From NCBI GenBank assembly GCA_015493185.1, contig WGDQ01000232.1, positions 1 through 9,621 on the forward strand: a stretch of 9,621 bases of DNA. The letters run 5' to 3'. Under the pieces are notes generated by a model. The model did not search any database. It saw only the letters and a program-made list of their open reading frames with translations, and was not told the DNA's origin. The translations under genes were made by a program, and so were the position numbers. Numbering within the stretch: position 1 is the stretch's first letter; the number at the start of each line of letters is the position of its first letter. This document shows positions 1 through 7,365 of the stretch, piece by piece. Source of the stretch: Planctomycetaceae bacterium. Its GTDB lineage: Bacteria; Planctomycetota; Planctomycetia; Pirellulales; JAEUIK01.

Positions 1-597
1 GCCCACCACCGCTTCCGACAAGCCGCCAAAGACCTCTTGCCCGGTGATGTTGGTTTCGAACAACAGGTCGATGTCCGAGTAGCTGAGCAATGTTTCTTCG
101 TTGCCCTGATACTCGACGACGTTGCCATTCAGCGAGAAAGGGCGCTGCGTGGTTTCCGAACCGGCAAAGAGAAACCGGTTGCGAAACCGTTGGTTGCCCA
201 CGTCGACAAGCTGTTGGATGGCACGATCGACCTCGAGCGCCACGGCATTGCGTTGCGTGTCGGTAGCGGTCACGCCGGTTACGCCCAATGCCGCCCCGCG
301 TATTTCCGACAACAGCCCCGACACGCCGCCCAGTGCCGTATCTGTCGCGCTGAGAAACGAGAGGTTTGTTTCCAGATTCGTGTTGACTTGAGACTTGCGC
401 TCCAACAGGCGTTGCAGGCTGATCGCCCGTTGTGCGGCGGGGGCGTCGTCGCTGGGCGCCGCAATCCGCCGGCCGGTGCTGATCTGCGTTTGCACACGAA
501 ACAAATCGCGCTGATCGGCCTGAAGCTGCTTCAACAAGCGCGTACGCATCAACGAATCGCTGATGCGCGTCGCCGGAATGGGCAGGATCGGAGCCAT
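1..597 (-). CDS. flgL: Flagellar hook-associated protein 3, FlgL (5' part, runs off the left edge)
   Basis: FlgL (HAP3) is the second hook-filament junction protein, sitting between FlgK and the flagellin filament. The minus strand from the ATG at 597 is open for 199 codons to the edge, with the C-terminal part missing. The N-terminal helix has the flagellin-type D0/D1 pattern: residues 11-17 RISDSLM, then a heptad-like stretch leading to QISTGRRIAAPSDDAPAA at about residues 42-59, where S-TG-R-I--PSDDP is the hallmark of the flagellin/FlgL N-domain. Further on come FRNRFLFAGSETTQRPF (about 144-160) and YQGNE, typical of FlgL rather than flagellin. The gene starts 62 bases after the flgK stop, the usual partner order. 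No clear Shine-Dalgarno site precedes the ATG. The family and the FlgL assignment are well supported; only the C-terminus is unseen. Confidence 0.93.
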   Translation of the reverse strand, partial: MAPILPIPATRISDSLMRTRLLKQLQADQRDLFRVQTQISTGRRIAAPSDDAPAAQRAISLQRLLERKSQVNTNLETNLSFLSATDTALGGVSGLLSEIRGAALGVTGVTATDTQRNAVALEVDRAIQQLVDVGNQRFRNRFLFAGSETTQRPFSLNGNVVEYQGNEETLLSYSDIDLLFETNITGQEVFGGLSEAVVG

Positions 598-659
598 GAC
601 GGATTACGCAATCTTGTGGTGTGGCAGGGGGCCGTCTGGGCCTTACGCCGCTTGGGGCC

Positions 660-2357
660 TTACAGGTTGACCAGCAAATCGAGCAGGTCGCTCAGCGTGC
701 TGATGTAACGGGCCGCCGCCTGAAAGGTGCGTTGGTAGGTAATCAGGCGCACGGCCTCTTCGTCCAGGCTCACGCCGCTTACGGCCAGTTGTTGGCCTTC
801 GAGTGTTTGTTCGAACGAGCGGAAACCGTCGGCTACGGCTTGCGCTACGGCAGAGCCCTGGGTAACGCTTCCCGTAAGGCGGTCGTACAGTTCGGTGAGC
901 GTGGCGCCGCTTTGCGAATCGAGCGGCCGGTCGAGAAAGCCCGCAAGCAGCACCGCGTTGCCCGTGCCCTGGCCAATGCCTGAATCGCTGGCGGCAAACT
1001 TCGTGGGATCGTCGAGAATGGTGTCGCTCACGCTGATGTCTTGCGCCGTGGTGCCGGAGAAAAAGGTGTTGATACCCAGCGCTGCCAGCACGCCGCTGGT
1101 ATCGGCCGCAAAGGCGAAGTCCTGATTGGTCGAGTCGCTGGTGATCGTCAACTGTCGGTCCGGTGTCACGGTTGCCGAAATACCATCGACAGCATCGATG
1201 GCCGCCGCCAGGTCGGCCAACGACGTATCGTTGTCCAGGCCGTTCAAATCGACACGAATATCAGTGGTTTGCGTCAGCCCGGTTTGCTTGTTGTACACCA
1301 GTATTTGGAACAGACCGTTTTCCGGGGTGAACTTCAGCCCAGCGGCATCGAGTGGCGCCGTCACGTCGTCGACGGCAAACTCGCTGGTGAGCTGCTGATA
1401 GCCGCTCAGCCCTTGTCCTGAGGAGAAGATCCGATTGAACTCGAAGGCCAGCGTGCTGGCGAAGTCGTCGATCTGATCGATAAAGCCGCCCAGCACGTCG
1501 TCGCGGGCCGTATAAAGCCCATACAGTTCGCCCGAGCTGGCGATCAGTGGCGAATCGGTATCGGCGATGCGCAGCGTGGCGATACTCAGCGCGCGGTCCG
1601 TATCGAGCGAAACTTCAACCTGCTTGGTCGTGCCCTCGAACACCAGAAAGTCGCCGCCGCTGAAGACGTTGACCGCCCCGCTGGTTTGCTCAACGATCTT
1701 CACGTCGATCAATTCGGAAAGTTTCGAAAGGGCCACCTCGCGCTGGTCGCGCAGCCCCACCGCATCGCTGCTCGAGGTGCTGCCGCCTTCGATTTCGGTG
1801 ATGCGGACGTTGAGCGTGCGAATTTCTTCCAACAGGCGATTCACGTCGTCGGCCAGCGCCTTGACCCGCTCGTTGAGGTCTTTGCGGATGTCGCGCACGC
1901 GGCTCACCAGGCGGTTGATATCGGAGGTGAGTGTCTTGCCTTGCAGGGCCGCCAGGTTGCGCACCGTGGGGCTTTCCGGTTGGTTGAGCACCTCGGCCAC
2001 ACTGGCGAAAAAATCATTGAGCGATGTGCTCAGGTCCGTGTCGCTCAGCTCGCCCACGATCGATTCGAGCTGCAGGTAGGTTTTTTCCTGAGTCTCCGCC
2101 CCCGAGCGGTCGCTGGCCGCATCGCGAAGCCGGGCTTGCAGAAAGGTGTCGATCTTCTGCACGATGCCATCGACGCGCACCCCCAAACCAAGCAGCAGAT
2201 TGCCGACGCGTTGTGTCTCGGCCGGCGAGAAGTTGACCTGCTCGCGAATGTAGCCCGGCGTGTTGGCGTTGGCGATATTCTGGCCGACGACCTGAATACC
2301 GATCTGCTGGGCGCGCAGGGCATTGTTGGCAAGTTGGATCGAGCTGAATAGCGACAT
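660..2357 (-). CDS. flgK: Flagellar hook-associated protein 1, FlgK
   Basis: FlgK (HAP1) is the first hook-filament junction protein, exported through the flagellar type III apparatus to the hook tip. At 565 residues it is close to the enterobacterial length of about 547. Residues 1-45 carry the rod/hook N-terminal signature (SSIQLANNALRAQQ, then GQNIANANTPGY). Residues 90-230 are helical D1, with the GLRDQR motif near 201-206. The C-terminus from about 529 (VSLDEEAVRLITYQRTFQAA) is the classic FlgK ending. Residues about 366-432 resemble a flagellin hook IN motif (a VDLNG start, LADLAAAI, then LTITS), an insert in the variable domain. The ATG at 2357 was chosen because this Met begins the conserved N-helix; the open frame extends upstream to 2537 but would overlap flgN. 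The gene lies 41 bases after the flgN stop and 62 before flgL. Confidence 0.96.
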   Translation of the reverse strand: MSLFSSIQLANNALRAQQIGIQVVGQNIANANTPGYIREQVNFSPAETQRVGNLLLGLGVRVDGIVQKIDTFLQARLRDAASDRSGAETQEKTYLQLESIVGELSDTDLSTSLNDFFASVAEVLNQPESPTVRNLAALQGKTLTSDINRLVSRVRDIRKDLNERVKALADDVNRLLEEIRTLNVRITEIEGGSTSSSDAVGLRDQREVALSKLSELIDVKIVEQTSGAVNVFSGGDFLVFEGTTKQVEVSLDTDRALSIATLRIADTDSPLIASSGELYGLYTARDDVLGGFIDQIDDFASTLAFEFNRIFSSGQGLSGYQQLTSEFAVDDVTAPLDAAGLKFTPENGLFQILVYNKQTGLTQTTDIRVDLNGLDNDTSLADLAAAIDAVDGISATVTPDRQLTITSDSTNQDFAFAADTSGVLAALGINTFFSGTTAQDISVSDTILDDPTKFAASDSGIGQGTGNAVLLAGFLDRPLDSQSGATLTELYDRLTGSVTQGSAVAQAVADGFRSFEQTLEGQQLAVSGVSLDEEAVRLITYQRTFQAAARYISTLSDLLDLLVNL

Positions 2358-2398
2358 GGCACTCGCTTGTGCAAGTTCGCGGTTTTGCCGCGTCGGTT

Positions 2399-2890
2399 CT
2401 AGGCTGCGTGGTCCACCAGCGACCCCGAGGGATCGACAGCCGTTCCCTTTCCATATGTCGGCTGTAGCCGACCGCCAGTGGCAATAATCTCGAGCACCTG
2501 CGATAGATGCAGCAGCGTCCGCTGGATCAGCACCCAATTGGTCAGGCTATGGTGCTGAATCAACCGCGATTTCATGGCGCTTTGGGTAAAACGCTGGCGC
2601 AGCTCGGCCCGTTCTGGTTCGTCCAGGGGCAACGCCTCGGTCAGCGCACGCAATGTTTCTGAGGGCAAGCCTTGCCCGGCGGCCCGCTCGAGCAGCTCGG
2701 CCCGACGCTGATGAGACGCTTGCAGCCGCGAGATGAGATCCGTTTCTTTCGGCTGGATCGACTCCAGCGCGGCGCTATCGGCCCCGGCCAGTGCGTCGCG
2801 CTTCTGGCCCAAGAGATCGAGCAACTCGTCTTGCAGGGCCGACAGTTCGCTGAGAAAGCCCACCAATTCCGATTCCCACTCGGGCTGCAT
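2399..2890 (-). CDS. flgN: FlgN-like flagellar export chaperone
   Basis: A 163-residue, mostly helical cytoplasmic protein, a little longer than the classical FlgN of about 140. In the FlgN family, the protein binds FlgK and FlgL and delivers them to the flagellar export gate. Sequence support: an N-terminal amphipathic helix rich in Leu and Glu (residues about 4-30, LVGFLSELSALQDELLDLL), a second helix with KETDLISRLQASHQRRAELL, and a late helix (SLTNWVLIQRTLLHLSQVLEII) followed by a P-T-Y-G-K-G stretch resembling the aromatic-Gly ending common in FlgN proteins. The strongest argument is position: directly between flgJ and flgK, as in Desulfovibrio-like operons. The ATG at 2890 is favoured because AAAGGA lies six bases upstream; in-frame ATGs at 2905 and 3007 are alternatives. 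Sequence identity of FlgN is weak in general, so the name rests partly on context. Confidence 0.8.
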   Translation of the reverse strand: MQPEWESELVGFLSELSALQDELLDLLGQKRDALAGADSAALESIQPKETDLISRLQASHQRRAELLERAAGQGLPSETLRALTEALPLDEPERAELRQRFTQSAMKSRLIQHHSLTNWVLIQRTLLHLSQVLEIIATGGRLQPTYGKGTAVDPSGSLVDHAA

Positions 2891-2896
2891 GTCGAG

Positions 2897-2902
2897 TCCT
2901 TT
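2897..2902 (-). promoter_or_regulatory. Strong ribosome binding site of the flgN-like gene
   Basis: On the minus strand AAAGGA is followed by CTCGAC and then ATG at 2890, an almost ideal Shine-Dalgarno site and spacing. It is the clearest ribosome binding site in the window and decides the start of the gene over the upstream in-frame ATGs at 2905 and 3007. Confidence 0.7.
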
Positions 2903-3028
2903 CATCGCCTCGTTCGTTTCCGGCGTTCGCGTTTGCAACGTGAATGCAGCGGCCCAACGGCTCGCGTGGTTCGTTTCTTCGCGTGTTCTCTCGGTCGTTT
3001 GCTTCAAGCCCGACGGCGCGCGCCTCGC

Positions 3029-3047
3029 GCAAACCGCGGCGGTTTGC
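3029..3047. repeat. 19-bp perfect palindrome in the flgJ-flgN gap
   Basis: GCAAACCGC and GCGGTTTGC are exact inverted copies separated by one base. As RNA it could form a stem of 7 pairs with a 5-base loop. There is no U-tract after it on the minus strand, so it does not look like an intrinsic terminator. The symmetric, compact form would also fit an operator. It lies in a 251-base gap without a recognisable gene, about 140 bases upstream of the flgN start. Confidence 0.6.
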
Positions 3048-3141
3048 TACCTGCTCGATGTCGCCAGCCTCGCAAGCAAGGGTCCGTTTGTTGCGGCCCG
3101 GCCCGTTGTCATCGTGAAGATCGATTCTGCTCCCGGACGAT

Positions 3142-3456
3142 TCAGCCGCGTCGCAGCGTGAACAGTTCGTACATCGGGCCGGTGAACGTATCGGCCGCGG
3201 CGTCCGACATCTTTTCGGCCAGCACCTGGTCCAACTGCCCGCGGAAAATTTCCTCGGCTTGTCCGCCATGAAAGTAGGCCGGTTTGCCCACGGTCGATCG
3301 CATGGCTTTGAGCATCTGCCCGAAGAACGTTTGGCCCACAAAATCGTCGAATGCCTCGCGCGTAGCATCGGCCGGCGGTGCCGCAGGCTGCGACGTCGCG
3401 TTTTGCTGTAGCGCCACGTCGGCCCGGGCCGGTGAGATCGAAGACAGTGCGTTCAT
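3142..3456 (-). CDS. flgJ: Flagellar rod-binding (FlgJ N-terminal domain) protein
   Basis: A 104-residue protein matching only the rod-binding half of FlgJ. In E. coli FlgJ this half caps the growing rod in the periplasm, while a separate C-terminal domain cuts peptidoglycan. Here residues about 34-99 carry the family pattern: an N-terminal helix with AFDDFVGQTFFGQMLKAMR, then PAYFHGGQAEEIFRGQLDQV and a closing MYELF. The first 33 residues are an Ala/Pro-rich disordered-looking leader. No muramidase domain follows; the protein ends at LRRG and a gap comes next, so wall cutting must be done by another enzyme. The ATG at 3456 is the only sensible start, although the nearest Shine-Dalgarno-like AAGGA is 14 bases upstream, which is rather far. 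It sits 102 bases after flgI, the usual order. Confidence 0.9.
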   Translation of the reverse strand: MNALSSISPARADVALQQNATSQPAAPPADATREAFDDFVGQTFFGQMLKAMRSTVGKPAYFHGGQAEEIFRGQLDQVLAEKMSDAAADTFTGPMYELFTLRRG

Positions 3457-3511
3457 CGTGATGGCGGGTGTCCTTTTGTTTGTTTTCGCGACGTGTTTTG
3501 CTTCGCAACGT

Positions 3512-3530
3512 GCCGGCGTCGGAGGCCGGC
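3512..3530 (-). other. GC-rich hairpin between flgI and flgJ
   Basis: GCCGGC occurs on both sides of a 7-base loop (3512-3517 and 3525-3530), giving a six-pair GC stem about 28 bases after the flgI stop. There is no U-run behind it on the minus strand. It could be an mRNA-stabilising or processing structure inside the operon, or simply a chance product of high GC content. Confidence 0.3.
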
Positions 3531-3558
3531 CGATTCAGCCCGATGATCGACCGTCGGA

Positions 3559-4626
3559 CTATTGCAAAATCAGCTTGCCGTGCAGTTTGCCCGAGCGGTC
3601 CAACGTTTTGATGATGTCCACAATGTCGTCGGTCGGCACCTTGATCGCGTTGAGTGCCTCGACCAGCGATTGCAACCGGGCCGGGGGCTGCTCGCCGATG
3701 TGCAGCGGTACGAACTTGCCCAACTCGGCGTTCTCGCCGGTGCCGATGGCGATGTTTTTATGCGTGATCAGGGCCGAACCAATTTCTACCTGCCCATCAA
3801 TCACAATGCTGCCGGTTCGCTCGTTGATCACCACACGCGCATCGGTGCGAACATCCGACTCGAGCAAAATTTCCAACGCCAGCACCTGCGAGATGAAGTC
3901 GACCGGGTCGGCCGTATACTGCGACGGGATACGAACCTCGATGTTCACGGGGTTCAGCGCGCGGGCCAGCGGTTCGTCGCCCCCAGCACTGCCCAGCGGT
4001 GGCCGATTGATCACCTCGGCAATCGCCTGCGCGATCTCGAAGTCGGCATGATTCTGATCGACCACGAGCGTGAACCGATCTTCCTTGGTGAAGGCGTTGA
4101 AGAAGTCTTCTTCCAGGCGGCAGCCACCGGGAATGCGGGCCGTGGTGGCCACTTCCGGGTCTTCGATCGACAATGCCCCCTCGGCAAAGGCGTAGATCCG
4201 CGGATTGTTAGGCTGCGGGCCCTGTAGCGGCGTGATGAACAACCGACCGCCGGCCAGGCTTTTGGCCGATCCGATCGAGCTCACCGTGCAATCAATCTTG
4301 TCGCCCTGCCGTGCCCCGGCCGCGGGCACCGTGGCGGTGACCGTGACCAACGCCACGTTTTTGGCGTCTTTCAGTTCCTTCAGGCCCTCTTTGCCGATCG
4401 GATTGCCCATCAGCTTCATGGCGGTGGCCAAACTGCGGATCGTAGGCAAAAAGCGGCCTCCGTCGCCCGTGCCCTTCAAGCCCACGACCAACCCCAGACC
4501 GTGCAGCGTGTTTTCTTCCTGACCCTTCACGCGGCAGATGTCTTTAATGCGGGTGGCCGCCGCCGCGGGTTGGACCAAGAAAACAAATCCGGCCAGCCAC
4601 CCCGCCGCCAGCCAGCAAGCGGCCAT
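3559..4626 (-). CDS. flgI: Flagellar P-ring protein FlgI
   Basis: FlgI forms the P-ring, the bushing around the rod in the peptidoglycan layer. From the ATG at 4626 the product is 355 residues, close to E. coli FlgI (365). A Sec signal peptide is visible (residues 1-24, hydrophobic ACWLAAGWLAGFVFLV then an Ala run), after which the mature protein begins TRIKDICRVKGQEENTL, the family's typical start. GLGLVVGLKGTGDGG, KNVALVTVTATVP, GDKIDCTVSSIGSAKSLAGG and a C-terminal ALNAIKVPTDDIVDIIKTL are all diagnostic FlgI stretches. The start is uncertain. The frame is open up to 4926, with other candidates at 4770 (ATG, 403 residues) and 4650 (GTG, which would give an Arg-rich n-region). I chose 4626 for family length and a GAGG three bases upstream. 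FlgH ends at 4850, so the annotated intergenic gap is AT-richer than its surroundings. Confidence 0.95.
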   Translation of the reverse strand: MAACWLAAGWLAGFVFLVQPAAAATRIKDICRVKGQEENTLHGLGLVVGLKGTGDGGRFLPTIRSLATAMKLMGNPIGKEGLKELKDAKNVALVTVTATVPAAGARQGDKIDCTVSSIGSAKSLAGGRLFITPLQGPQPNNPRIYAFAEGALSIEDPEVATTARIPGGCRLEEDFFNAFTKEDRFTLVVDQNHADFEIAQAIAEVINRPPLGSAGGDEPLARALNPVNIEVRIPSQYTADPVDFISQVLALEILLESDVRTDARVVINERTGSIVIDGQVEIGSALITHKNIAIGTGENAELGKFVPLHIGEQPPARLQSLVEALNAIKVPTDDIVDIIKTLDRSGKLHGKLILQ

Positions 4627-4849
4627 GCGCCTCGGGTGGTTTCGCGCCACGTGGAGCCAAGCGGTGCCGTATCGTTTCGTGGCGAGCCATCGCCGAATGA
4701 TCAGCGAAAAGATCAGCGATTTTCTCACGATGGAAAACGCGATAGAAAACATGGGCCTGATTCGCTCCATAATGCCTGCTGCGATGGGCTCAATCGCTTC
4801 TTTTCCGAAAAACTGGCTTTCCACAACACCACATGATCTGGGCCAACTT

Positions 4850-5593
4850 TTAGAAAGGCGAAAAGCGGTCCATGGCCCGCAGCAGCCAGCCGCGGCGGTA
4901 GCCGTCGTAAACGCTGCCCTTCTCACGCTTGCGGATGCTCAAATCGGCCACGTCTTCGCTCAACACCGTGTTGGCCGGCGTCACATCCTCCGGCCGCACG
5001 ATGCCTGTGAGCGAGTATTCCCAAACCTCTTCGTTGTTTTGGATGTCGCGGTGTGCCTCGATCACCAGGTTTCCATTCGGTCGGATGTCGACCACCGTAG
5101 CGGCGATGGTGAACTGCAACGAGTCGCGCGTTTCGATGTCCGACTGCGCTTGTAACCGGCTTTGCAAGTTGCCTTGCACAACCAAGTCGCCGTCTGTCTG
5201 CGGGGCCGGCTTCAGGTCCAGGCCGCTGAGGCGTACCCAGTCGAGCAATTGGGCATTCAGATTGGCCTGCTTACGGCGTTGCACATCGCCTTCGCTGATC
5301 ATCTGGGCTTGCTCGTTCACGATGATCGTGATGATGTCGTACAGCCGCACTTCACGAGGCGGCTCGACCTTGATGTAAAGCCACGAGGCGTCTTCAAGCG
5401 TGAGCGGCGTTCGACTGTCCGGCGCGCCGAAAAGGCTGGAGCTTTGCGCTGCGGCGTCGCGCGGCCTTGCGGCGCTTGCGACCATCACAACCAGTGCCGC
5501 CGTCAGCATCAGGCAGCGACCTGACAACGTCGGACGACCAGACTGGCAAACAGATGAGCAACTGATTCGATACACGGTAGGGCCTTTCATCAT
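4850..5593 (-). CDS. flgH: Flagellar L-ring protein FlgH
   Basis: FlgH forms the L-ring in the outer membrane. The 247-residue product has the expected C-terminal core: LYDIITIIVNEQAQ, then a Gln-rich linker, GNLVIEAHRDI, VWEYSLTGIVRPEDVTPANTV, VADLSI, and a final GWLLRAMDRFSPF equivalent to the GWLQRFFLNLSPM end of E. coli FlgH. The N-terminus has a hydrophobic signal segment (about residues 28-42) and a likely signal peptidase I site after AAA (about 49). No cysteine follows the hydrophobic stretch: Cys 12, 16 and 27 all precede it, so the usual lipobox is absent. The start ATG (5593) overlaps the flgA stop as ATGA. A second ATG at 5590 forms TGATG with the same stop. Both suggest translational coupling. 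Confidence 0.95.
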   Translation of the reverse strand: MMKGPTVYRISCSSVCQSGRPTLSGRCLMLTAALVVMVASAARPRDAAAQSSSLFGAPDSRTPLTLEDASWLYIKVEPPREVRLYDIITIIVNEQAQMISEGDVQRRKQANLNAQLLDWVRLSGLDLKPAPQTDGDLVVQGNLQSRLQAQSDIETRDSLQFTIAATVVDIRPNGNLVIEAHRDIQNNEEVWEYSLTGIVRPEDVTPANTVLSEDVADLSIRKREKGSVYDGYRRGWLLRAMDRFSPF

Positions 5594-7248
5594 CGAACGG
5601 TCTTTCGTGCGGCTTTCCACTGCTTCCACTGTGATGGTTGCGCCTGGGGCGATCGTGCCGTCGACTCGCGTGGTTTCGTTGTGCCCTCGGAAGGCATCGC
5701 GCTGGCTTGCAGCGATGGGCGACTCGCCTCAGCAGCAGCTTCCGCGCTCAATGTGCGATCTGCTCTAACGCGGGAAGCGGCTGAAAATGCCACGGCAGTT
5801 TCCGCGGGCGCAGCCGCTCGGTTTCGCAGCGGATGCCGCCGGGCGCGCGTTTCGTTCCGTTCCGTGCCGTTGGCCAAACGAGCCGGCGTGCCCCCTCGGG
5901 GCGCGACACGGTTTGTCGTCGCCACCCGCGATGCCCGTGGCGAAGCGTTATTTGTCGAAATACCCGCCGGGTTGCCATCATGGACGATTTCCGCAGAGGC
6001 AGACACGTCGAGCGTGGCGGCACGGTTGAAGTAGCTCGAACGACCGCCGCCCGACTTGACGGTCGAAGAGGTCGCGGCGTTCTCCCCATACTGCCCAACC
6101 GCGTTGACCGGAGCGGAACGAATGAATCCTTCTGCCGAGTCGCGGGCCGAATCGCGAACCGGTTCGCGAGCGGCCGCCGCCTGCACGGGGCGCGACGATC
6201 GAGCGTAAACTTCGACCTCTTGAATACCGCTCACGCGGGCATAGAACCGCTGGCGATCGAGCAGCGACTCGACGGGAATCAGGTCGCCCAGGGCTCCGTC
6301 TTCTTGGGCTCGTGCCGTGGTCCGAACGGTGATGCCGGCGGTGCGTGAAAACACCGTGACCACCTGACCACGGTTGACCAGCGTAGGCTGCCGGAGCAAA
6401 TCGCGAGTGAGCACCTGCCCAGCCGTGAGTACCTGAGTTGTTTCTTGTCCCACCACTTCGTCGATCGAGGTGAACACGGTGTCGTCGATCGTTTCAGCCG
6501 GCACGAGCCGCACATCTTCGCGGTGGATCGTTGCTCCGCGACGAACCGCATGCACTGCGGCCACCACGCGCGGGGCCGGGCTGATGCGCGCCCGCACGTC
6601 GATCCATTGCCCCGACCCTGCCGACACCCGCCACATCTGGTCCGGGCCGGCCGCTGAGCCACGGCGCTCCACCCATAGGGGCACGGGCAGGCGGTTGATC
6701 GCTTCGATCTCTTGATCGCTCAGATCGAACTCGATCCGCCAGCCGTTGGTGTCGTCGCTGCCGTTGAGTTTGCGGGCAATCGCTTCGCGCAGCCGGCGCT
6801 GCACGCGGCGCCGCAGAAACGACACCGCGCCCGTGCTGCGGTCGGCCTGTCTGTAGCCGGTGCCGCGCGAGATTTTCACCTGACTGGCACCCGAAAAGAC
6901 GTGATCCAGTAAATTCTCGCCCCGCAGCGCCAGCAGGTCTTGAATTTCCTTGGCCCGAGCGAACCGGGTTTGTCCGGTTGGCGGGGCGGGAAACAGCTCG
7001 ATGTGGCGCAGACGCTCCTGTTGTTGCGGATCGGCCGCGAAGATGTCGGCCACATCGCCCAGCACCACCAGGGTTCCGCCGGGGTGGGCATGCGGCCGCA
7101 AGCGGATTTCGGCGCCGTTCACGCATCGGCTGCCCGCTGGACCCAGCAGCGCCCAAGCGCACAACATTGCTGCGGCAAAACGTGTGCGACGCTCGACGAT
7201 CCACAGTGAAGGTGCGGCCATGTTCTGGTGCCAGATGAGTGAACGCAT
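5590..7248 (-). CDS. flgA: P-ring assembly chaperone FlgA with a long C-terminal extension
   Basis: FlgA is a periplasmic chaperone required for FlgI polymerisation into the P-ring. The product is 552 residues, over twice E. coli FlgA (219). Residues about 20-45 are a signal peptide (ERRTR then a hydrophobic run to AGS). Residues about 47-128 form the N-terminal domain: IRLRPHAHPGGTLVVLGDVADIF matches the family start, with a later aP-tG pattern at PAPPTGQTRF. Residues about 222-349 are a SAF domain: VVAAVHAVRRGATIHREDV, the DEVVGQ motif, LTAGQVLTRDLL, NRGQVVTVFSRTAGITV, EDGALGDLIPV and a closing ARVSGIQEVEVYA. From about 350 to the end, some 200 residues are Ala-, Arg-, Ser-, Thr- and Pro-rich with no recognised fold. 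An in-frame ATG at 7221 is an alternative start. It overlaps flgH by 4 bases. Confidence 0.9.
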   Translation of the reverse strand: MRSLIWHQNMAAPSLWIVERRTRFAAAMLCAWALLGPAGSRCVNGAEIRLRPHAHPGGTLVVLGDVADIFAADPQQQERLRHIELFPAPPTGQTRFARAKEIQDLLALRGENLLDHVFSGASQVKISRGTGYRQADRSTGAVSFLRRRVQRRLREAIARKLNGSDDTNGWRIEFDLSDQEIEAINRLPVPLWVERRGSAAGPDQMWRVSAGSGQWIDVRARISPAPRVVAAVHAVRRGATIHREDVRLVPAETIDDTVFTSIDEVVGQETTQVLTAGQVLTRDLLRQPTLVNRGQVVTVFSRTAGITVRTTARAQEDGALGDLIPVESLLDRQRFYARVSGIQEVEVYARSSRPVQAAAAREPVRDSARDSAEGFIRSAPVNAVGQYGENAATSSTVKSGGGRSSYFNRAATLDVSASAEIVHDGNPAGISTNNASPRASRVATTNRVAPRGGTPARLANGTERNETRARRHPLRNRAAAPAETAVAFSAASRVRADRTLSAEAAAEASRPSLQASAMPSEGTTKPRESTARSPQAQPSQWKQWKAARKTVR

Positions 7249-7365
7249 GCGATCGAGCTGATGATCCGTGGCGGCCGAGGCCAGCCAGCGATGGGTTCCG
7301 TTTTTCTGTTTCCGCGGTGCGTGTGTTTGTCGTCGGCTCAGGTCGAGCCCAGGTTCGTTGCTCGT

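Noticed and set aside
638..663. Direct repeat GGGCCTTAC (638-646 and 655-663) at the flgK-flgL junction.
   Set aside because: Nine bases, two copies only, one includes the flgK stop; no structural or regulatory meaning can be supported.
37..708. Long plus-strand frames opposite flgL, flgK, flgI and flgG (up to 318 codons) as genes.
   Set aside because: They lie antisense to strongly recognised flagellar genes, have no domain pattern, and are expected from the codon bias of GC-rich DNA.
3047..3508. Open frames crossing the flgJ-flgN gap, including a 21-codon frame starting near 3112, as a possible flgM.
   Set aside because: Translations are Arg-rich and shadow-like with no FlgM C-terminal pattern, and no ribosome binding site is present.
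3133..3540. A 15-base sequence CCGG[AC]CGATTCAGCC found at 3133-3147 and 3526-3540, near the ends of flgJ and flgI.
   Set aside because: One mismatch, one copy overlaps the flgJ stop, and there are only two copies; likely chance or local duplication with no further sign of a repeat family.
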